Shown here piece after piece: positions 1 to 8,621 of a stretch of 64,000 nt of DNA. Made by a program: the position numbers and the translations under genes. Each line of letters opens with the position of its first letter. Position 1 is the first letter of the stretch. A model generated the notes under the pieces. That model was not told the origin of the DNA. It did no database searches and saw only the letters and a program-made list of their open reading frames with translations. The stretch spans positions 62,001 through 126,000 of the forward strand of contig CAIOTF010000049.1 in assembly GCA_903861125.1 (NCBI GenBank), in the 5' to 3' direction. The stretch comes from an uncultured Ignavibacteriota bacterium. GTDB taxonomy: Bacteria; Bacteroidota; Ignavibacteria; UBA10030; UBA8401.

Positions 1-1
1 G

Positions 2-961
2 TTCCAGAATACCAATAGTACAATCGGTTCTGCGTATTTAATATTCGTTTCCGGAATGGTGGAGACAGGAACGAACAATATTTGGGTTGTGCTGGTTACG
101 GCTGCTGCCGGACTAAACACTGCTACAACCACAATGTATGTGAACGGAAACCTGGGAAGAGGAATTACATCTACCGGTGGAAACCGTCATTTCGGTGTTG
201 GTGATGCAAACGGATATCGGCCGATACAGATCTACCCTGTTGCAACAACGTATGTCAATCAACAGTATCTGGTTGTTCGCGCAGTTTCCGGAAATGCGAA
301 TTCGGGTTCCAGTTCATTTACTGGTACCATTGATAAAGTATCGGCAGTTCGGTATTACAAAGTAACGTATTACCAGGGACAAAGTACAACACCTTCATTT
401 TCGTATTCATACTGCTACATGTATTACGGTACTGATGATGGAGTTGCTCCCGGCAACACCAACTTGAGGGTTGCATATTCTGCTGATAATAGAGCAACAT
501 GGAATGGAATGTTAAATACATCTCATACAACTTCTCTCACAACGCCGCCGACGGAAATAAGGGCAACCGCACTTGCCAGCGGTAACCCCGTGCTTACCGA
601 CGGCCAATCGATGTACATAGCATTAGCACGCGCAACCGGTACAACGGAGAACACTCTTGGAACCGGAACTTTCGTTGATGATGCCGAAGGAGTTCCAACC
701 TTCTGTGAACTTTCTCAGAATTATCCCAATCCGTTCAATCCAACTACGACCATCCGATATTCATTGCCGATGAGCAGTTACGTTACGCTGAGCGTATTTG
801 ATGTTCTCGGAAAAGAAGTTGCAACGTTGGTGAATGGAAATAGTGAAGCCGGTGTTCATTCGGTGCAGTTCAATGGGGCGGATCTTTCTAGCGGGATCTA
901 TTTCTATACGCTACGCGCAGGAAACGTTGTTCAACATAAAAAAATGCTGATGCTGAAATAA
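2..961 (+). CDS. T9SS-sorted surface protein, 5'-truncated by window edge
   Basis: The frame is open from base 2 with no start, so the N-terminus lies outside the window; about 319 residues are visible. The last ~85 residues form a type A T9SS sorting domain (SQNYPNPFNPTTTIRYSLP, then GKEVATLVNG and SSGIYFYTLRAG), which marks export through the outer membrane and surface attachment or release. The preceding part matches the middle of the protein at 59820-61379 (shared YRP, GNANSGSS and IDKVSAVRYYKV blocks), so the two are paralogues and the missing N-terminus may be G8-like. No catalytic motif is visible. The sorting domain is certain from sequence; the function is unknown. Confidence 0.85.
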   Translation, partial: FQNTNSTIGSAYLIFVSGMVETGTNNIWVVLVTAAAGLNTATTTMYVNGNLGRGITSTGGNRHFGVGDANGYRPIQIYPVATTYVNQQYLVVRAVSGNANSGSSSFTGTIDKVSAVRYYKVTYYQGQSTTPSFSYSYCYMYYGTDDGVAPGNTNLRVAYSADNRATWNGMLNTSHTTSLTTPPTEIRATALASGNPVLTDGQSMYIALARATGTTENTLGTGTFVDDAEGVPTFCELSQNYPNPFNPTTTIRYSLPMSSYVTLSVFDVLGKEVATLVNGNSEAGVHSVQFNGADLSSGIYFYTLRAGNVVQHKKMLMLK

Positions 962-980
962 CAAAAACCCCTATCAAAAA

Positions 981-1046
981 GTTGTTCAGTCTGAACAACA
1001 GCAAAAGTAACTTAGCCGTGCAGCGGTTTGCTGCTGCTGCACGGTT
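981..1046. repeat. Two stem-loops between T9SS genes
   Basis: Bases 981-999 are a near-perfect palindrome (GTTGTTCAG, T, CTGAACAAC). Bases 1014-1046 hold a second stem: CCGTGCAGC at 1016-1024 pairs with GCTGCACGG at 1036-1044, with an 11-nt loop. The second stem shares its CCGTGCAGC core with the hairpin at 3098-3129 after the next gene. No U-tract follows, so a classical intrinsic terminator is not supported; mRNA end protection or a repeated intergenic element is possible. Confidence 0.6.
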
Positions 1047-1108
1047 CAGCGAAACGAAAGATCCGCAGATCGATAAAAATCCCTTAATCATTTACTAGAG
1101 GAGGTCCT

Positions 1109-3076
1109 ATGAAACATACATTACAATTTCTTTTTCTTGCCGTTCTTGTTCTGACAATGGCAGTAGTTTCTAATGCTCAGATCACATCGGCGGCATCCGG
1201 TAATTGGAGTGCTGGAGCTACGTGGGTAGGCGGCGTCGTGCCAAGCAGCGGCGATGTGGTCATCGCCAACGGTCATACGGTCACCATCGATCAAAATGTT
1301 TCCGTCACCAATCTTACGGTTGGCGGCGGCACAAGCGGCACATTAACATTTGATAAAGTTGCCCGGCGCGTTGTTACCGTTTCGGGAAATATCACCGTTG
1401 CCGCAGGAGGAACATTTATTGCACAGGATGCCATCAGCACAACGGGCGATTTAGCCGCGACTTCGACGTCAATTACCAATGTTGCCTCTACGGCAGGTGT
1501 TGTGAATGGAATGAATATCGGCACTCTTACCGGTATCGCCGCGGGCACAACGGTCGCATCATTTTCCGCAAATACGATAACGCTTTCAGTTGCATCAACA
1601 AATACCGCAGCTTTGACCGGCGCAATTCTTGCTATGGGATATGATGATACGCTCTCCATCGGCGGTAATCTGACCAATAACGGTACGTTTGATATGACGC
1701 GCGGTAATGCCGCCGGGATCTGCCATGTTATCTTTACAAAGGCAGGTGACCAAACGATCAGCGGCAGCGGAACTACCACACGATTCAGGAGTATCACATT
1801 AAATAAAACTGCAGTAACAAATAAAGTTATTGCAAGCATCAATGTGACAACATCCGGATCGAATATTATCTTTATTGCCGGTACGTGGGAACAAAATGCG
1901 GGCAGGCTCACTGCCACAAGCGGAAGTATTGCAATCGGTTCACTGACAGCAACGTCGTGTGCATTGAACATCATCGGTTCGGCCGGTGCCTCTATTGCCA
2001 GTAACTTAAATGTCTATGGAGCCTTCCTTCTTAACACGACCGATTCACTAATTGTCGGAGCCGGAACCAGCAAAATCGACCTTACCTATATTATTGGAGC
2101 TTCTGCTACATTCACAAAAGGGACAGTGCTGATCAATGGAAAATTTGCTACAGCTGCTCTCACCGCAACGACAATTAATGGCGCCAATATCATTATCGAT
2201 CCGAAAGGTTTTGCTGCTGCGTCAGGAACGGACTACGCATTCAGGGCCACGACCGGTACAGGCGGAACTAATCCATTTACATTTACCAGCGGAACGATCA
2301 CCATTCTTAACCCAAACAGCACGGCAAGCTCCAATCCTGAACTGGCAATGTCATCTTCTGTTGCTCCGAACATTTCAGGAACAGCAATGTTTGTTTTGGG
2401 TCAGGGAGTTAATACTGTTGCCAGCGCAGCAGGATATAGAATTAATTTTAATTCCGTGGTATCACTTAATCATTTCACAATTAATACCGGCAGTGTCGGT
2501 GTTACACTTCAGAGTAATATAACAGTAAAAGGAACGCTCACAATGAAGAGTTGCGGTACACTTGGCGGAGCATTTAAATGGAAAGCTGACAACTATCTGT
2601 TCAACGGTGGTGCCGCACTGGTTACCGGAACAATCATGCCGGATACCGTCAGAAAAGTGGTTATAAATAATTCTCTTGGTGTTACATCATCCCAAACATT
2701 ATTTATTTCCGATACGCTGGTTCTCACTGCGGGTGCTTTAACAGGTCCGTTCACTGCCCGCGTTACCGTTACGGGCGGAACAGCCGTTCGTGATGATAAT
2801 TCGGGATTGCCGCGTGAGTTCGCGCTAACGCAAAATTATCCAAATCCGTTCAATCCTTCAACGACGATACAATATGAATTGCCCGTGAACAGCAATGTTA
2901 CATTGAGCGTGTATGACGTACTTGGTAAAGAGGTTGCAACACTGGTGAATGGAAATATTGAAGCAGGAGTGCATTCAGTGCAATTCAATGCTGCGAATCT
3001 TTCAAGCGGCATCTATTTCTATACGTTGCGAACAGGAAGCTATGTTGAAAACAAAAAGATGATGCTGTTGAAATAA
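1109..3076 (+). CDS. Secreted G8-like/beta-helix protein with T9SS sorting domain
   Basis: The 655-residue protein starts at an ATG behind a strong AGGAGG site. A signal peptide covers residues 1-24 (cleavage near SNAQ). Residues ~25-110 resemble a G8-type repeat start (NWSAGATWVGGVVPSSGD, then VVIANGHTVTID). The middle is Thr/Ser/Gly-rich with many short beta repeats, as expected for a beta-helix or adhesin stalk. Residues ~570-655 are a T9SS type A sorting domain (QNYPNPFNPSTTIQYELP). Its 3' end is almost identical in DNA to that of the next gene, suggesting recent domain copying. No enzymatic residues are recognised; it is likely a surface glycan-binding or adhesion protein, which is inference. 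Confidence 0.85.
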   Translation: MKHTLQFLFLAVLVLTMAVVSNAQITSAASGNWSAGATWVGGVVPSSGDVVIANGHTVTIDQNVSVTNLTVGGGTSGTLTFDKVARRVVTVSGNITVAAGGTFIAQDAISTTGDLAATSTSITNVASTAGVVNGMNIGTLTGIAAGTTVASFSANTITLSVASTNTAALTGAILAMGYDDTLSIGGNLTNNGTFDMTRGNAAGICHVIFTKAGDQTISGSGTTTRFRSITLNKTAVTNKVIASINVTTSGSNIIFIAGTWEQNAGRLTATSGSIAIGSLTATSCALNIIGSAGASIASNLNVYGAFLLNTTDSLIVGAGTSKIDLTYIIGASATFTKGTVLINGKFATAALTATTINGANIIIDPKGFAAASGTDYAFRATTGTGGTNPFTFTSGTITILNPNSTASSNPELAMSSSVAPNISGTAMFVLGQGVNTVASAAGYRINFNSVVSLNHFTINTGSVGVTLQSNITVKGTLTMKSCGTLGGAFKWKADNYLFNGGAALVTGTIMPDTVRKVVINNSLGVTSSQTLFISDTLVLTAGALTGPFTARVTVTGGTAVRDDNSGLPREFALTQNYPNPFNPSTTIQYELPVNSNVTLSVYDVLGKEVATLVNGNIEAGVHSVQFNAANLSSGIYFYTLRTGSYVENKKMMLLK

Positions 3077-3097
3077 CCACAAACCATAAAAGTAATC

Positions 3098-3129
3098 AAC
3101 CGTGCAGCAGCTTGTACTGCTGCACGGTT
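3098..3129. repeat. Perfect 13-bp stem-loop downstream of T9SS gene
   Basis: AACCGTGCAGCAG (3098-3110) pairs perfectly with CTGCTGCACGGTT (3117-3129) around the loop CTTGTA. It is followed by an A-run, not a T-run, so it is not a canonical intrinsic terminator for the + strand. The core is shared with the stem-loop at 1016-1044. Confidence 0.65.
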
Positions 3130-3164
3130 CAAAAAAATAACCGGTGTATCAATTATAAATGTAT

Positions 3165-3953
3165 ATGAAAAAAATAATTCCGTTGATCTCTTTTGTAAGT
3201 ATTGTCTTTACGTTAATGACTGCTAAAAATTCCTATACGGGCGGATATTCAAGTGCCCCGGGTAAGAGTGCATGTGCGTCATCCTGTCATGGCGGAACAG
3301 CAGGTACTATGCAGGTAAGCGGTTTTCCTGCGTCATATATTCCGGGACAGACTTACACCATCACGATTTCCCATAGCAGCGGCAATAAATTTGTGAATGT
3401 CAATGCAACAACACGGTTAGGTACGACGGCTGCTGTTGCCGGTTCTTTTGTCGCAGGTTCGGGCAGTGCTCTCTATACGGGTGCCGATGGCGGCATTTAT
3501 GCGCCGACACATCTTGTTGATGTTATCGTATTTCAATGGAAAGCTCCGGCAGCCGGCAGCGGTCCGGTGACATTGTATACATCCGGCTTTCAAGGGACAT
3601 CAACCGGAAGTAAAACCGGTGAAAGTTCTAAATCGTCGCAAACGGCAGTAGAAGTTACAACGGGTGTTAATCAGATTCTTGAACAGCCGCATGAGTTTGC
3701 TCTTTTTCAGAATTATCCAAATCCGTTCAATCCTTCAACAACGATACAATATGAATTGCCAGTGAACAACAACGTTACATTGAGTGTCTATAATGTACTC
3801 GGCAAAGAGGTGGCCACATTGGTGAATGGAACTATTGAAGCAGGAGTGCATTCAGTGCAATTCAATGCGGCGAATCTTTCAAGCGGCATCTATTTCTATA
3901 CGTTGCGAGCAGGAAACTATGTTGAAAACAAAAAAATGATGCTTCTAAAATAG
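3165..3953 (+). CDS. Small exported protein with CX3CH motif and T9SS sorting domain
   Basis: This is a ~262-residue protein. The ATG at 3165 (MKKIIPL) gives a better signal peptide than the in-frame ATG at 3159; neither has a strong ribosome binding site. Residues ~20-45 carry TGGYSSAPGKSACASSCHGG, similar to Bacteroidota exported proteins with a CxxCH-type heme site, but here the cysteines are separated by three residues (CASSCH). The middle (~45-165) looks like a beta-sandwich of the Reelin-like or choice-of-anchor kind seen with such motifs. The last ~80 residues are a T9SS type A sorting domain almost identical to the one in the preceding gene. It is possibly a surface c-type heme protein; heme attachment at CX3CH is uncertain. 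Confidence 0.8.
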   Translation: MKKIIPLISFVSIVFTLMTAKNSYTGGYSSAPGKSACASSCHGGTAGTMQVSGFPASYIPGQTYTITISHSSGNKFVNVNATTRLGTTAAVAGSFVAGSGSALYTGADGGIYAPTHLVDVIVFQWKAPAAGSGPVTLYTSGFQGTSTGSKTGESSKSSQTAVEVTTGVNQILEQPHEFALFQNYPNPFNPSTTIQYELPVNNNVTLSVYNVLGKEVATLVNGTIEAGVHSVQFNAANLSSGIYFYTLRAGNYVENKKMMLLK

Positions 3954-4171
3954 TGCCACGAAGACACAAATTAATTCTCCTTCTCTACGTGTCGTTGGGA
4001 AGGATTCGAAAAAGATCGTTTTCTACACTTGGCTTCCTAATGGAATGAAAACGAATGCCAAGGAGCAATGTACTGTTGATTGCGCAGAAACGACTGTTAT
4101 CTGCTTACAAAAGAAAAAAATATTGGTGAAATTTATCCGTCAGTATTGCGCTCATACAGGTTTCTGAAATT

Positions 4172-5305
4172 ATGAAAAAAATATTAAACTCGCTGTTGAT
4201 CAAGCCATCTGGTCCCGACTGCAATCTGGACTGTACGTATTGTTTTTATCTGGACCGGGCTGAGCTCTTTCCTGAAACAAAAACACATCGTATGTCTTTG
4301 CAGACGCTGGAAGATTTGATCAAGCAAACTATGCATCAAGGGAGCAATCAAATATCCATCGCCTGGCAGGGGGGAGAACCAACGCTGATGGGTCTTCCCT
4401 TTTTCCAAAAAGCGGTCGAGTTTCAGACAAAATATGGAACCGGCAAAGCGGTTGGGAACGGATTTCAAACAAATGGATTATTGATTGATAAAGAGTGGGC
4501 GGCATTTTTCAACAAATACAATTTTCTGATTGGTCTCTCGCTCGATGGTCCGGAACATATTCACGACAAATACCGGTATGCAAAAGGGGGGCAAGGTTCG
4601 TGGAAACAGGTTGATGCGAGCGCACGGCTGCTGCTTGAAGCAGGCGTCGCTACGAACGCACTTGTAGTCGTCAACGATTATTCCGTGAATTTTCCAGAGG
4701 AGATCTACGCATATCATAAATCCCTTGGTTTGAATTATATGCAGTTCATTCCCTGCGTTGAGACCGACCCGAAGAATCCTGCTCAGGCCGCATCGTATTC
4801 CGTCTCGGCGGAAAAATACGGCGAGTTTCTCAAAAAAGTTTTCGATCTCTGGTATGCCGATATCGCTGATGGGGTGGCCTCTACATCGGTTCGATATTTT
4901 GATTCCGTTTTCCACAAATATGTCGGTTTGAACGCGCCGGACTGCACGTTAATGAAAAGCTGCGGTGCATATTTGGTGGTTGAGCATACCGGCGATGTCT
5001 ATGCATGCGATTTCTTTGTTGAGAATAACTGGAAACTTGGAAATATCGCGACACATCGTTTAGACAAAATGCTCAACTCATCACGTCAGCAGGAATTCGG
5101 CGATATGAAGGCCGAGCTTCCGGAAGAATGCACAACGTGTGAATGGCTGCAGAAGTGTCAGGGGGGCTGCACGAAAGATAGGATCCGTGATCCTCGGGAC
5201 AATGGGTCGAATCATTTTTGTCAGTCATACAAAATGTTCTTTGCTCACGCGGATAAAAAATTGACCGTGCTTGCTGATCAATGGATGAAAAATCAAGGAA
5301 GATAA
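4172..5305 (+). CDS. Anaerobic sulfatase-maturating enzyme (radical SAM/SPASM)
   Basis: The 377-residue cytoplasmic enzyme converts the active-site Cys (or Ser) of sulfatases to formylglycine before export. The radical SAM cluster CX3CX2C is at Cys17, Cys21 and Cys24 (DCNLDCTYCFYLDR), typical of the AslB/AtsB/ChuR family. A GGEP motif (AWQGGEPTLMG) follows. The C-terminal SPASM cysteines are present (CTLMKSCG, YACDFF, CTTCEWLQKCQGGC, HFCQSY), which bind the auxiliary Fe-S clusters. Length is normal for the family. Its stop lies two bases before the start of a sulfatase, and four Cys-type sulfatases lie in the window, so these are its likely substrates. It implies function under anoxic or low-oxygen conditions. 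Confidence 0.95.
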   Translation: MKKILNSLLIKPSGPDCNLDCTYCFYLDRAELFPETKTHRMSLQTLEDLIKQTMHQGSNQISIAWQGGEPTLMGLPFFQKAVEFQTKYGTGKAVGNGFQTNGLLIDKEWAAFFNKYNFLIGLSLDGPEHIHDKYRYAKGGQGSWKQVDASARLLLEAGVATNALVVVNDYSVNFPEEIYAYHKSLGLNYMQFIPCVETDPKNPAQAASYSVSAEKYGEFLKKVFDLWYADIADGVASTSVRYFDSVFHKYVGLNAPDCTLMKSCGAYLVVEHTGDVYACDFFVENNWKLGNIATHRLDKMLNSSRQQEFGDMKAELPEECTTCEWLQKCQGGCTKDRIRDPRDNGSNHFCQSYKMFFAHADKKLTVLADQWMKNQGR

Positions 5306-5307
5306 TA

Positions 5308-6816
5308 ATGGAACGAAGGAAATTTATAAAATCCGCAGGTGCAGTTGCCGGCACGACGCTGTTCGCAGGTCCTCTATTCGGAAAAGAGTGGTCATCTGTC
5401 TTTGATGCTTCGACAAAAAAACCGAACGTTTTATTCATCATGACCGATCAGCAAATGTACACGATGATGAGCTGCATGGGAAATACATGGCTGAAAACTC
5501 CGCACATGGATAGTATCGCCAAAAGGGGTTACAGTTTTCATAAGACGTATTGTGCAAATCCGGTCTGCATGCCGTCACGGTTTTCTTTGCTGACAGGACA
5601 TTATGCATCCGATGTCGGCGTGAAAGAGAATACATCCGCAGCAGATGAAACAAAACTGGACGGAATAATTTCAGAGGGGGCGTTAGGGAATATTTTTCGT
5701 AAGGCGGGCTACGAAACGCTGTATTCGGGCAAGACGCATCTGTATGGTTCATCGGATGTATCCGAATATGGTTTCACGCTTGACGATAAAGATCCGTATG
5801 ACGGACCGGCATTGTATGCAGAAAAAGTATTGGCGGAAATTGGAAAAGGAAAACAGGAAAAACCGTTTTTCTTATTTCTTTCCTTCTTAAATCCTCACGA
5901 CATCTGTTATAAGGCCGGCGTCGATAAACGCTTCCCCGATGAATTACCGGAACCCAATACGCGTGAAACAAAAAGACTGCTCGCGTTATATAAATCATTA
6001 CCTCCGGAAGAATACCGCAAACAAATTCCGCCGCGCCCAACCAACATTGAGCCGATTAACGGTGAACAACAGGATATGGTTTCCATGTCCACCCAGGGAA
6101 GAAAGTGGGACGATGATCAATGGGATCTCTATAATTGGATGTACCATCGATTAACGGAAGGCGTGGATGCGCAAATCGGCAGAGCATTGACAGCACTGAA
6201 AAATGCCGGTTTGGAAGAGAACACAATTATTGTTTTCACTTCAGACCATGGTGAAATGAACCGGTCGCATGGTTTGATCACGAAAAACGTGATGTTCGAA
6301 GAGAGCCAGCGTGTTCCGCTGATGTTTGCCGGAAAGGGGATAAAATCCAATGTTGCCGACACATCAACACTTGCATGCAATGGATTGGATTTTCTGCCGA
6401 CAATCTGCGAATTGACAGGATTAGAAATACCCAAAAAACTTCCCGGCATTTCTCTTGCACCGTTTCTGAAAGGGATGGGAAAGAAACCCGCACGGAAATA
6501 TATCATCACCGAAGATTATAATGCCAACCAGATCACCGACGGTCGGTATAAATATACCGTCTACGAATTGCCCGGGAATCCTGAAATGTTGACGGATCTG
6601 GCGGTAAATCCCGGCGAAACAATAAATTATGCAGACGATCCGTCATACGCTGCAATTAAATTAGATCTTAAGAAAGAATTGATGGCTGATCTGACCAAAA
6701 GAGGTCTCACCCCGTTACGGGAAGACCGGACGATCCAAAATATTCGGGCGGCGGAGAAAGCAAAAAAGACAAGAAAAAAAGAGAGACCAAAAAATAAAAT
6801 TGATTATGAAGAGTAA
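5308..6816 (+). CDS. Sulfatase (S1 family, formylglycine type), Tat-exported
   Basis: A ~502-residue S1 sulfatase that hydrolyses sulfate esters on a sugar. The start at 5308 is preferred over the in-frame ATG at 5281 because it follows AAGGAAG and directly begins a twin-arginine signal (MERRKFIKSAG). The maturation signature is CMPSR with Cys87 as the formylglycine precursor; N-terminal metal ligands are in FIMTDQQ, and the second metal site is in FTSDHGEMNRSHG. The C-terminus is Lys/Arg-rich (AEKAKKTRKKERPKNK). It is translationally coupled to the maturase upstream. Substrate position cannot be told; neighbouring lyases and GH88 suggest a sulfated uronic-acid glycan. Confidence 0.92.
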   Translation: MERRKFIKSAGAVAGTTLFAGPLFGKEWSSVFDASTKKPNVLFIMTDQQMYTMMSCMGNTWLKTPHMDSIAKRGYSFHKTYCANPVCMPSRFSLLTGHYASDVGVKENTSAADETKLDGIISEGALGNIFRKAGYETLYSGKTHLYGSSDVSEYGFTLDDKDPYDGPALYAEKVLAEIGKGKQEKPFFLFLSFLNPHDICYKAGVDKRFPDELPEPNTRETKRLLALYKSLPPEEYRKQIPPRPTNIEPINGEQQDMVSMSTQGRKWDDDQWDLYNWMYHRLTEGVDAQIGRALTALKNAGLEENTIIVFTSDHGEMNRSHGLITKNVMFEESQRVPLMFAGKGIKSNVADTSTLACNGLDFLPTICELTGLEIPKKLPGISLAPFLKGMGKKPARKYIITEDYNANQITDGRYKYTVYELPGNPEMLTDLAVNPGETINYADDPSYAAIKLDLKKELMADLTKRGLTPLREDRTIQNIRAAEKAKKTRKKERPKNKIDYEE

Positions 6817-6883
6817 GAATCCAAAAATATTTGAAGCAATAACACAAGCACACATGGTTTGTCATACTTCGACTCCGTTGGGC

Positions 6884-8467
6884 ATGAGAATATCGTATAA
6901 AAATTCATTGTTAAAATGGCTTCCGATCTTTGTTGCGGCAATGTTGATGTCGGTCTGTTCGGTATTGGCGGAATCATCTGTTATCGGCAAAGATATTTTC
7001 GTGTCGACTCAGGCCGAATTAAATTCAGCAATTGCTTCAGCTAAACCCGGACAGAGTATTGTGATGAAGGACGGGATCTGGCATGATACGGTCATCGATT
7101 TTACGTCATCAGCCAATTCTTCTTCGCCGGTAACATTGCGGGCTCAAACAGCCGGGAATGTAATTCTGGACGGCATTTCCATGCTGACATTTTCGAAGCC
7201 ACATCTGATCGTCGACGGATTGTTTTTCAAACATGGCGCCATTGATAAAAATTCCGTCATAAATTTTTATTCGGATAGCTGCCGGCTAACAAACTCGGCC
7301 ATACTGGATTATAATCCGGAAGATTTCGAAACAAAATATTACTGGGTGTATTTTAAAGGAAATAATAATCAGGTTGATCATTGCTTTTTCAAAGGGAAAA
7401 GCAATATGAATCCGGTGATGGGCAATGACAACGAAAATTCCCGTTATAACAAAGTGGATCATTGTTACATAAAAGATATTCCGTACAAGGAAGATGTGAA
7501 CGGAAGAGAAATTCTCAGGATTTGGGGATATGGACACAGCGATGAAACGGGTGATGACGGCGCATTCTTTACCGTAGAATATAACTTATTTGAACGGGCT
7601 CATGGAGAAGGGACAGAGATTGTTTCGCTAAAATCCAATCATAACGTCGTTCGTTACAATACCATTCGCGCAACACGGGGCGGTCTCACGGGAAGAAGAG
7701 GCCATTATAACACGTTCGAGGGAAATTTTATACTCGGAGAAAATCAGGAAGGATCAACCGGCATTCGAGTAGCCGGACAGTTCCAGCGTGTTATCAATAA
7801 TTACATCTGCGATGTTACAGAAGACGGACTGAGGCTTATAGCCGGAGAATATGTAGAGTCCGGTCTCACCAACAGTTATAAACCGTTTAAGGAAAAAGGA
7901 GCATCCGGAAGAGTGCCGAAATACAGTCAGGTGACCAATAGTTTGTTCGCTCACAATACAGTAATCAATGCCGGGGGAAATGGTATCGATGTCGGATTCA
8001 GCTATAAAAACCACTGGCCGGAAGTTCAGATGGTGCTGCTTCCTGAGAAGAATCTGTTTGTAAACAATCTGGTGATGAACTGCTCGAAAAATTGTATCAA
8101 TATTACCGTCCAGGATAAAGTAGCGCCGCTGGATTTTCTCACCTTCAAACCAAATACGTTTGAGGGGAACATTGTTTTTAGCGATAAAAAAAATGCAGCT
8201 GATGTATCGGCGGGTATTCAAAGAATAGATCCGATGATGATGTTAGGCGGCGACGGATTATTCAGACCCGCAAAAAATAGCCCGGCAATGGATAGCGGCG
8301 TACGATCGGATGTTTCAACCGACATGGATGGACAAATCCGCGACGGCAATAAGGATATCGGTGCGGATGAATACAGCGATTCCATTATAATCCGTCATCC
8401 GTTGACCGCAGACGAAGTGGGACCGGAGTGGATCATCAAAAAGAGGAAAGCGGGAGAGAAGTTCTAA
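6884..8467 (+). CDS. PL6 family polysaccharide lyase (alginate lyase/chondroitinase B-like)
   Basis: A right-handed beta-helix lyase that cleaves uronic-acid polymers by beta-elimination. PL6 hallmarks are visible: EIVSLKSNHNVVRYN supplies the probable catalytic Lys and GLTGRRGHYNTFEGNFILG the probable catalytic Arg, about 20 residues apart. The C-terminal GQIRDGNKDIGADEY is also common in this family. The start at 6884 gives a clean signal peptide (MRISYKNSLLKWLPIFVAA, cleavage near VLAES); the TTG at 6800 or ATG at 6806, overlapping or abutting the sulfatase, would put an unusual 26-28 residue leader in front. No sorting domain, so it is probably periplasmic. Alginate and dermatan-type substrates are both known in PL6; sequence alone does not decide. 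Confidence 0.88.
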   Translation: MRISYKNSLLKWLPIFVAAMLMSVCSVLAESSVIGKDIFVSTQAELNSAIASAKPGQSIVMKDGIWHDTVIDFTSSANSSSPVTLRAQTAGNVILDGISMLTFSKPHLIVDGLFFKHGAIDKNSVINFYSDSCRLTNSAILDYNPEDFETKYYWVYFKGNNNQVDHCFFKGKSNMNPVMGNDNENSRYNKVDHCYIKDIPYKEDVNGREILRIWGYGHSDETGDDGAFFTVEYNLFERAHGEGTEIVSLKSNHNVVRYNTIRATRGGLTGRRGHYNTFEGNFILGENQEGSTGIRVAGQFQRVINNYICDVTEDGLRLIAGEYVESGLTNSYKPFKEKGASGRVPKYSQVTNSLFAHNTVINAGGNGIDVGFSYKNHWPEVQMVLLPEKNLFVNNLVMNCSKNCINITVQDKVAPLDFLTFKPNTFEGNIVFSDKKNAADVSAGIQRIDPMMMLGGDGLFRPAKNSPAMDSGVRSDVSTDMDGQIRDGNKDIGADEYSDSIIIRHPLTADEVGPEWIIKKRKAGEKF

Positions 8468-8621
8468 AGACATTTTCAAGAGTGATCAACGTTTAATAGC
8501 GAAGGAGCTCAAAGTGAATCAAACAAGGCGGGCGCTTCTCATTACGAAGTGACCTCTTTGCGAAGAATGATAGTGATGTAAGATTTTTCAGATGTTTTGA
8601 AGTATTGCAAAAACAGAAATT

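Noticed and set aside
3098-3131. Stem-loop as an intrinsic terminator
   Set aside because: The stem is strong but followed by an A-run on the + strand and no T-run on either side, so the terminator rule is not met. Kept as a repeat only.
8535-8570. Possible REP-like element between PL6 and sulfatase genes
   Set aside because: The halves TCATTACGAAG and CTTTGCGAAGAATGA pair only imperfectly, and no clear stem forms.
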